Shown here: positions 1-4,795 of the stretch, piece after piece | Numbering within the stretch: position 1 is the stretch's first letter | How the letters are laid out: the number at the start of each line of letters is the position of its first letter | Assembly: GCA_900551655.1 (NCBI GenBank) | Contig: URWM01000014.1 | Location: 1-13,527, forward strand | Direction: 5' to 3' | Source of the DNA: an uncultured Collinsella sp. | GTDB taxonomy: Bacteria; Actinomycetota; Coriobacteriia; Coriobacteriales; Coriobacteriaceae | DNA length: 13,527 bases | The notes under the pieces: model-generated | The model's input: the letters and a program-made list of their open reading frames with translations, nothing else | What the model was told of the DNA's origin: nothing | Database searches by the model: none | Made by a program: the position numbers and the translations under genes

Positions 1-579
1 CACGATAACGTCGGGCACCAGCTCACGCGCGCCTCACTGCAGGCCGAAGCCCTGCGCGTGGTCCACGCCGACGAGCCCGGCGTCGCCGCCGATTTCGCCG
101 ACGTCAAGCGCACCGTTGACGAGGCGCTCCAACTTGTGCGCGCCAGCGTCCACGCGCTCAACGACAACGCCGTCGACCTTTCCGTGCAGCTCGAACGCAT
201 TGTTGAAGGCGCGCGCTCGGACGGCGGCCCGCAGATTGAGCTTGAAGTTATGACCGAACATGCGCCCGCAAACGTCGCCAACTGCTTTGCGGCGGTCCTG
301 CGCGAGGCGCTCTCCAACACCATGCGCCACGCTCGCGCCCAGGCCGTCACCGTACGATGCATGGAGCATCCGTCGTTTTACCAGCTCATCGTTACCGACG
401 ATGGCAATGGCGGGACCCGGACGGGTGGTCGCGGCGTCGCCAAGGGCATGGGGCTCGGCTCCATGCGCGAGCGCATCGAGGCGCTTGGCGGCACCTTTAC
501 CGCCGGCCCGCGCGCCGGTGCCGGCGGCTGGCGTGTGTTTGCCACCGTTCCCAAACCGCAAGGAGATGAGGGCCGATGA
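1..579 (+). CDS. Sensor histidine kinase, HisKA_3/NarX-DegS type (5' truncated)
   Basis: This is the cytoplasmic catalytic half of a two-component sensor kinase; the input and membrane part lies off the window. The reading frame is open from base 1, whose first codons give HDNVGHQLTR, the HisKA_3 dimerisation motif; its first His is the expected phosphoacceptor. The HATPase_c domain follows: N box around fragment residues 101-110 (REALSNTMRH), G1 box DDGNGG at 133-138 and G2 box GMGLGSM at 149-155, where ATP binds. The stop overlaps the next gene's start (ATGA, 4 nt), so kinase and regulator are translationally coupled and almost certainly cognate. The signal sensed cannot be told without the N-terminus. 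The family call is firm. Confidence 0.93.
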   Translation, partial: HDNVGHQLTRASLQAEALRVVHADEPGVAADFADVKRTVDEALQLVRASVHALNDNAVDLSVQLERIVEGARSDGGPQIELEVMTEHAPANVANCFAAVLREALSNTMRHARAQAVTVRCMEHPSFYQLIVTDDGNGGTRTGGRGVAKGMGLGSMRERIEALGGTFTAGPRAGAGGWRVFATVPKPQGDEGR

Positions 580-1205
580 GGCTCATCGTTGTCGACGACG
601 ACCGCTTGGTGGTCGATTCGCTCAAGATTATCCTGGGCGCCCAGCCACAGATCGAGGTGGTGGGCACCGGCGCCAACGGCAACGACGCGGTTTCGCTCTA
701 TGCCGAGCATGCGCCCGATATCACACTGCTCGACATCCAGATGCCGGAGCGCGACGGCCTTTCGGCGGCACGCGAAATCCTTGAGCGCGACCCTGCGGCG
801 CGGGTGGTGTTTCTGACGACATTCTCGGATGACGAGTACATTGTGTCGGCGCTCAAACTGGGTGCCCGTGGCTATCTAATCAAAACCGATATCGCCGCCA
901 TCCCTCCGGCGTTGGAGCAGGTCATGGACGGCAAACGCGTGCTCGAGGGCAAGGCGATTGAGGACATCGATTTTGATGGAGCGGGCGTCGAGGCGGGCAC
1001 GCCCCGCCGGCCTGCGGCCTTCGCCAGCCTAACCGACCGCGAGTTCGAAGTCGCCGAGCTCATCGCCCGCGGCCTCGATAACAAGGAAATCGCCGCCACG
1101 GCCTACATGGGCGAAGGCACCGTACGCAACCACATCAGCTCAATCCTTGCCAAAATGGGCCTGCGCAACCGCACCCAAATCGCCATCGCCTACCTGCGAG
1201 GGTAG
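576..1205 (+). CDS. Two-component response regulator, NarL/FixJ (LuxR HTH) family
   Basis: A complete 209-residue DNA-binding response regulator, phosphorylated by the kinase encoded just upstream. The receiver domain (about residues 1-120) has the acidic pocket D7-D8-D9, the phosphoacceptor D53 in LLDIQMP, the switch T81 and the invariant K103. A short linker leads to a LuxR-type HTH at about 150-209 (LTDREFEVAELIARGLDNKE, then a recognition helix in GTVRNHISSILAKMGL). Length is typical of the family. The start at 576 is supported by AGGAG at 561-565 and by the overlap with the kinase stop. CTACC/GGTAG around the stop can form a small hairpin but has no T tract. Target genes are unknown; the nearby hydrogenase operon is convergent, and nothing visible links the two. 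Confidence 0.95.
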   Translation: MRLIVVDDDRLVVDSLKIILGAQPQIEVVGTGANGNDAVSLYAEHAPDITLLDIQMPERDGLSAAREILERDPAARVVFLTTFSDDEYIVSALKLGARGYLIKTDIAAIPPALEQVMDGKRVLEGKAIEDIDFDGAGVEAGTPRRPAAFASLTDREFEVAELIARGLDNKEIAATAYMGEGTVRNHISSILAKMGLRNRTQIAIAYLRG

Positions 1206-1265
1206 TTGCCCAACGACCAACCGCTCCGACATAGCAAAATGGCTGCCACCGATTTAATACCATTT

Positions 1266-1419
1266 CAAAACTATGCCGGTTTACTACGATGAATCGCCCA
1301 CCTTCGACCACGGCAAATTGCGCGCTTGCAAAACAGCAGGTAGAACGCTTGCAATATTTAGAAATATGCAGCCATGGTCGGGAATGTCGAATTCATCGTA
1401 GTAAACCGGCATAGTTTTG
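1266..1419. repeat. Nested inverted-repeat element, unit 1
   Basis: Perfect 29-bp inverted arms lie at 1266-1294 and 1391-1419; both contain the sequence CAAAACTATGCCGG in opposite senses. Inside them is a second, imperfect inverted pair built on CGACCACGG and CCATGGTCG. The core contains GCAGGTAGAACGC, the reverse complement of the core of unit 2, so this core sits in the opposite orientation. No convincing coding sequence lies inside. It shares outer-arm sequence and flanks (CCATTTCAAAACTATGCCGG on the left, TTTTGTT-GCGGCGGCCC on the right) with unit 3. It could be a structured RNA, a MITE-like element or a recombination-prone palindrome. Confidence 0.8.
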
Positions 1420-1463
1420 TTCGCGGCGGCCCTGCACGAGCGCCTCCGCAAGCCTCGCGGGAC

Positions 1464-1497
1464 CAAAATGATCCGTTTTCTTCCGCCCGCGGAGATC
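1464..1497. repeat. Short spacer repeat, copy 1
   Basis: AAAATGATCCGTTT followed by a pyrimidine-rich stretch, then CGGAGATC. The ends GATCCG and CGGAGATC can pair with a one-base bulge. A second copy lies at 1702-1736, so the spacers between the large inverted-repeat elements are themselves repeated. Confidence 0.6.
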
Positions 1498-1512
1498 GGC
1501 TGACGGCGCCCG

Positions 1513-1670
1513 CCACGAAATCGGCCCATCTACTACGTTTGACTCAATATCCCCGACCATACCCGCTTTTCATGAAAAATCGCAGGCGTTCTACCTGCGG
1601 TTTTTATTTCGCATTACTTGCCATGGTTGAGGGCAGCGGCTTAAACGTAGTAGATGGGCCCATTTCATGG
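1513..1670. repeat. Nested inverted-repeat element, unit 2
   Basis: Arms of 28 bp with two mismatches lie at 1513-1540 and 1643-1670. Their sequence (CCCATCTACTACGTTT) differs from the arms of units 1 and 3 but is complementary within the unit. Inner elements again include GACCAT on the left and CCATGGTT on the right, around a central terminator-like hairpin at 1575-1605. The same nested plan with different arm sequence is what links it to units 1 and 3. Confidence 0.75.
1575..1610 (+). terminator. Terminator-like hairpin in the core of repeat unit 2
   Basis: A 12-bp stem (1575-1586 with 1594-1605, one G-T wobble, 7-nt loop) contains CGCAGG and CCTGCG and is followed by a T-rich run (TTTTTATTTC). 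This is a good intrinsic-terminator shape on the + strand and could end the response-regulator transcript. The A tract on its left makes it partly bidirectional, so it could also stop read-through from the hydrogenase operon. Confidence 0.55.
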
Positions 1671-1701
1671 CAGACGGGTCACGCGGCAGCCCTCGCAAGG
1701 C

Positions 1702-1736
1702 AAAAATGATCCGTTTCCCTCTGTCCACGGGAGATC
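1702..1736. repeat. Short spacer repeat, copy 2
   Basis: Second copy of the element at 1464-1497: AAAAATGATCCGTTT, a pyrimidine tract, then CGGGAGATC. It sits between large units 2 and 3, as copy 1 sits between units 1 and 2, which supports duplication of a composite unit of about 250 bp. Confidence 0.6.
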
Positions 1737-1764
1737 AAAGGCTGTTACTGATATGGTGCCATTT

Positions 1765-1918
1765 CAAAACTATGCCGGATTACGGTGCTAAAGTCGGGAC
1801 CCTCATCCATACCTTCATTTTTTGAAAAATGGCAGGCTATCTACCTGCGGTTTTATTTTTGCGATTTTTTGTATGGTCGGAGGTTCGCTATCCAGCCCCG
1901 TAATCCGGCATAGTTTTG
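1765..1918. repeat. Nested inverted-repeat element, unit 3
   Basis: Perfect 21-bp inverted arms lie at 1765-1785 and 1898-1918 (CAAAACTATGCCGGATTACGG and its complement). The outer 14 bases match unit 1; the inner 7 differ from unit 1 on both arms yet still pair. Inner parts are CATCCATACC on the left and GTATGGTCGGAGG on the right, around a hairpin with GCAGG and CCTGC. Its overall length of 154 bp is identical to unit 1. Confidence 0.8.
1825..1860 (+). terminator. Terminator-like hairpin in the core of repeat unit 3
   Basis: GCAGG (1832-1836) pairs with CCTGC (1844-1848) around a CTATCTA loop. The stem is extended by an A run pairing with the following T run, across one mismatch, and then comes TTTTATTTTT. 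It matches the core of unit 2 in plan and sequence. It is a plausible + strand intrinsic terminator, though its main role may be as part of the repeat element. Confidence 0.45.
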
Positions 1919-1932
1919 TTAGCGGCGGCCCG

Positions 1933-1982
1933 CCCGCGCGTTCACGCGCGGGGCCGGCGGAGCATTTTTGCCCCGCCGGCCC
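1933..1982. terminator. GC-rich double hairpin between convergent units
   Basis: Two hairpins compete for the same G run: CCCGCGCG (1933-1940) with CGCGCGGG (1945-1952), and GGGCCGGCGG (1951-1960) with CCGCCGGCCC (1973-1982) around a 12-nt loop containing ATTTTT. The pair lies just past the end of the hydrogenase operon on the - strand and at the end of the + strand unit. No T tract follows the stem, so this is a strong structure but not a textbook intrinsic terminator. Confidence 0.5.
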
Positions 1983-1984
1983 CT

Positions 1985-2018
1985 ATTCCAGCGCTATACC
2001 AGCCCCATTCCAGCGCTA
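1985..2018. repeat. 12-mer direct repeat at the operon's 3' end
   Basis: ATTCCAGCGCTA occurs at 1985-1996 and again at 2007-2018, a 22-bp period. The second copy covers the stop codon of the ferredoxin gene, which suggests a small tandem duplication at the 3' end of the operon. Confidence 0.6.
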
Positions 2019-2357
2019 CTCCGGCTTGGTTTCTACCGTGGGAGTCTTGTTCGCCGCAGCCGGAGTACGGGCGGTGTCCATGCTCAGGCAGCGCTTGGGG
2101 CAGCTCTCGATGCACTCGCCGCACACCACGCAGGCATACGGGTCGACCGACCACGTTCCGCCCTTGCGATCGACCGCGAGCGCGCCCGCCGGGCAACGCC
2201 GCGCGCACATGCCGCAGCAGATGCACACGTCCATGTCATTGACGATATGCCCGCGCAAGCGCTCGGGCGCCGTCAGTTTCTCCTGCGGATAGCACACCGT
2301 GACCGGCTGCTTGACCATAGAACCCAAGGCCGTCTTGGCAAATGTCAGCAAACTCAT
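2016..2357 (-). CDS. echF: Ech/Hyf-type hydrogenase ferredoxin subunit, 2x[4Fe-4S]
   Basis: A 113-residue iron-sulfur subunit that would carry electrons between soluble ferredoxin and the small subunit of the membrane-bound hydrogenase. Two classic CxxCxxCxxxCP motifs are present: C45, C48, C51, C55 and C76, C79, C82, C86. The length and the position as last gene of the operon match EchF, or the NuoI-like HyfH/HycF proteins. The gene begins 7 nt after the large-subunit stop; upstream GGAAAGGTAGG is a fair ribosome binding site. The last 20 or so residues are a Thr/Ala/Lys/Pro-rich tail of no evident function. The function is inferred from the motifs and the operon; the symbol follows the ech gene order. 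Confidence 0.9.
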   Translation of the reverse strand: MSLLTFAKTALGSMVKQPVTVCYPQEKLTAPERLRGHIVNDMDVCICCGMCARRCPAGALAVDRKGGTWSVDPYACVVCGECIESCPKRCLSMDTARTPAAANKTPTVETKPE

Positions 2358-2364
2358 GCCGCGC

Positions 2365-3453
2365 CTACCTTTCCGTGCAGCTAATGCAGGGGTCGATGGT
2401 CAGGATAATCATGGGCACGTTGGCAAGGAGCACGCCCTGCAGCGCATGCGTCAGACCCGCCAGGTTTTGCGACGTCGGCGTTCGCACGCGAAAACGGTCC
2501 AGGTTCTTGGTGCCGTTGCCGCGTACATAGTAGTACGCCTCGCCGCGCGGCTGCTCAATCACAACCTCGCCACGCGCGCCGTCGGCCGGCGTGAGCTTGG
2601 TGCGTCCACCGATGCCGTCGTGCGGAATCTTGCCCACAAGCTCCTTAATGATGTCCATGGCCTGCGTGACCTCGGCACAGCGCACCTGGCAGCGGGCATA
2701 GCAATCGCCATCGGTAGCAACGATGGGCTCAAACGCAGCCAGATCCGCATAGGCACCGTCGTCAAACATGCGCACGTCGTAATCCACGCCCGAGGCGCGC
2801 CCAAACGGACCGACCATCGACAGATCCAGCGCGTCCTTCTTGCTGATCACGCCCACGCCGTGCAGGCGCTCGCCGCAGCTATTGTCGTCCAAAAACGTAT
2901 GCACCAAGGCCTCGTAGTCAGGACGCATGGCATCGAGCGTCTGGACAATACCCGTCAGCTCGGAGTCCCCGATATCGTGCTTAAGGCCGCCGATCTCGTT
3001 AATCGACAGAATCACGCGGCCGCCGCAAGTGCTCTCAAAAATCTTGAGAATCTGCTCGCGCAGGGTCCACGAACGATAGAACAGTGCCTCGAAGCCAAAG
3101 GCATCGGCGAGCAGGCCCAGCCACAGCAGATGCGAGTGAATGCGCGAAAGCTCATGCAAAATGGTGCGGATATACTGCACGCGGCCGGGCACCTCGATGT
3201 CGAGCATACGCTCGCAGGCGCTGGCATAGCCGCAACTGTGGCCCACGGCGCAGATGCCGCAGATGCGCTCGGCGATGTAGCCAAACTGATGCATATCGCG
3301 CTTTTCGGTGAGCTTCTCGAGTCCGCGGTGCACAAAGCCGATCTGCGGAATTGCCTCGATAACGCGGTCGTCCTCGATCACCAGGTCCAGATGAAGCGGC
3401 TCGGGCAGCACCGGGTGCTGCGGGCCAAACGGAATAACGGAGCGATGTGCCAT
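2365..3453 (-). CDS. echE: Group 4 [NiFe] hydrogenase large (catalytic) subunit
   Basis: The catalytic subunit holding the Ni-Fe(CN)2CO centre that makes or oxidises H2, related to NuoD. Both nickel-binding motifs are intact: RICGIC with C65 and C68, and DPCISC with C356 and C359. This separates it from complex I NuoD, which lacks these Cys. Length is 362 residues, close to Ech-type large subunits. It lacks the N-terminal NuoC-like domain fused in HycE/HyfG; that domain is the separate upstream gene here. The protein ends exactly at the Arg of DPCxxCxxR, so it has no C-terminal extension to be removed by a HycI-type endopeptidase. It starts 5 nt after the preceding stop, with GGAGG upstream. 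Confidence 0.95.
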   Translation of the reverse strand: MAHRSVIPFGPQHPVLPEPLHLDLVIEDDRVIEAIPQIGFVHRGLEKLTEKRDMHQFGYIAERICGICAVGHSCGYASACERMLDIEVPGRVQYIRTILHELSRIHSHLLWLGLLADAFGFEALFYRSWTLREQILKIFESTCGGRVILSINEIGGLKHDIGDSELTGIVQTLDAMRPDYEALVHTFLDDNSCGERLHGVGVISKKDALDLSMVGPFGRASGVDYDVRMFDDGAYADLAAFEPIVATDGDCYARCQVRCAEVTQAMDIIKELVGKIPHDGIGGRTKLTPADGARGEVVIEQPRGEAYYYVRGNGTKNLDRFRVRTPTSQNLAGLTHALQGVLLANVPMIILTIDPCISCTER

Positions 3454-3458
3454 GGACC

Positions 3459-4178
3459 TTACGCCTCCTTTTTCTGCTTGTCGCGGGCGGCCTTGGCGGC
3501 AAGCGCCGCACGGACCTTGGCCGCTTTCTCAGGATCCATGGCGGCGAGCTTTGCCTCCATCTCGGCAGCCTTGAGCGCGGCTTTCGCAGCACCCTCATCG
3601 TGCTGAGCATCGGAGCCGGCAGCCGCAGCGGGCTGAGTGGCAGCAGCGCCCGCGGCATCGCCAGCGCCCGCGGCACCCTCCTCCGCAGCGGCCGCGGCAG
3701 CAGCGGCCTTCTCGGCCGCGGCCTTGCGCGCCTTGGCCTCGGCGGCGGCGCGGACCTTCATGGCCTTCTCACGCGCGGCTTTCACCTCGGGTGTGATGAC
3801 GCTCATGGGTTCGGCAGTCGAGACCTGGTAGAAAAAGCCCTTAAAGTCAATCTGCATGTCGGTAATGGCAAGACCAAACAGGTCGTGGACCTCATTCTCA
3901 AACGGGAACACCGCCGGATAGTACGAGCTGATGGACGGAATCTCCTGATATTGGTCGATGCCCTCAACCACCAGGTTCTCGATCGCATAGCTGCCGTCCT
4001 GCGCAATCTGCTCCTGAGCAACACGAACGTTGATAAACGTATAGACCAGGCGATACGTGCCGTCGTCGACGTTGCGCTCGGCGTGCATTTGCACAAAGCG
4101 CGCGCCGACGCCCTTGAGCGCCTGGACATGCGACAGGAGCTCGTCGATCCCGACGGTGGTATAGATAGCCTTTTGCAT
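3459..4178 (-). CDS. echD: NuoC-like hydrogenase subunit with Ala/Lys-rich tail
   Basis: Equivalent of the 30-kDa subunit of complex I (NuoC/EchD), a structural partner of the large subunit in the peripheral arm. Residues 1-125 form the family domain; the signature is around 87-103 (YPAVFPFENEVHDLFGL). Residues 130-239 are a long Ala/Lys/Glu-rich, low-complexity stretch, probably helical or coiled coil, with a poly-Ala run near 158-165. That roughly doubles the usual EchD length. It may be a surface tail or a tether, and no known domain is recognised. The start overlaps the previous stop by one base (TAATG), implying translational coupling. The subunit call is firm for the N-terminal half. 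Confidence 0.88.
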   Translation of the reverse strand: MQKAIYTTVGIDELLSHVQALKGVGARFVQMHAERNVDDGTYRLVYTFINVRVAQEQIAQDGSYAIENLVVEGIDQYQEIPSISSYYPAVFPFENEVHDLFGLAITDMQIDFKGFFYQVSTAEPMSVITPEVKAAREKAMKVRAAAEAKARKAAAEKAAAAAAAAEEGAAGAGDAAGAAATQPAAAAGSDAQHDEGAAKAALKAAEMEAKLAAMDPEKAAKVRAALAAKAARDKQKKEA

Positions 4179-4783
4179 TACTCGGCCTCCCTTGCAGCGA
4201 CGGGCGTCCCAGCAGGTGCGTCGCCAGCGACGGGCGCGGCGGGCTTCCCGGCAGGCGCGTCGCCGGCCCCCGCAGCAGCTACAAACCCGTCATCGCCCAG
4301 CTCAACGCCACCGTCCCAGGTTGCGGCGCCGCCCACGGTAAGCGGGTCACCGCCAGCACGCATCACGGCCTCCTTCTGATCAAGGATGCCGCACGCCTCC
4401 ACAATGGCATCGATCACGGTCTCGGGGCGAATGGCGCACCCGGGCGCGTACACGTCCACGGGAATCGCGCGGTCCACGCCGCCGATCACGTTGTAGGCAT
4501 CGCGGAACACGCCGCCCGAGCACGCGCAGATACCGCACGCCACCACGCACTTGGGCTCGAGCATCTGGTTGTAAATCTGGCGCACGACGGGCAGATTCTG
4601 CGCGTTGACCGAACCCGTCACCAAAAAGATATCCGCATGCTTGGGGTTGCCGGTGTTGACCACGCCAAACCGCTCCGCATCGAACAGCGGCGTGAGCGAG
4701 GCCAGCACCTCGATATCGCATCCGTTGCAGCTCGAGCCGTCGTAATGAATAACCCACGGCGAGCGCGACATTTTATGATCCAT
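4178..4783 (-). CDS. echC: Group 4 hydrogenase small subunit, NuoB/HycG type
   Basis: The small subunit carrying the proximal [4Fe-4S] cluster that passes electrons to the Ni-Fe site. Conserved ligands are visible: C19 and C22 (CNGCD), C86 within GICACSGG, and C116 in PGC. The usual PGCPPRPE is PGCAIRPE here. The core ends near residue 145; residues 150-201 form a Gly/Ala/Pro-rich tail with a repeated GDAPAG-P unit, matched by a direct repeat in the DNA near 4200-4265. It begins 12 nt after the fusion gene and is coupled to the NuoC-like gene by a 1-nt overlap. The start is preceded by GGAGGCGGC. Confidence 0.92.
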   Translation of the reverse strand: MDHKMSRSPWVIHYDGSSCNGCDIEVLASLTPLFDAERFGVVNTGNPKHADIFLVTGSVNAQNLPVVRQIYNQMLEPKCVVACGICACSGGVFRDAYNVIGGVDRAIPVDVYAPGCAIRPETVIDAIVEACGILDQKEAVMRAGGDPLTVGGAATWDGGVELGDDGFVAAAGAGDAPAGKPAAPVAGDAPAGTPVAAREAE

Positions 4784-4795
4784 GGATGCCGCCTC

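Noticed and set aside
1..579. A complete small kinase gene starting at an internal ATG or GTG
   Set aside because: The frame is open to base 1, and its first codons are the HisKA_3 phosphoacceptor motif, so the gene clearly extends beyond the window.
1284..2384. Several open frames of 80-160 codons on both strands in the repeat-rich gap
   Set aside because: They run across inverted repeats and hairpins, have no ribosome binding sites or recognisable domains, and some overlap the ferredoxin gene antisense.
2299..3606. Long + strand open frame opposite the hydrogenase large subunit
   Set aside because: The opposite strand encodes a protein with all family motifs; the + frame is a high-GC antisense shadow of compositional origin.
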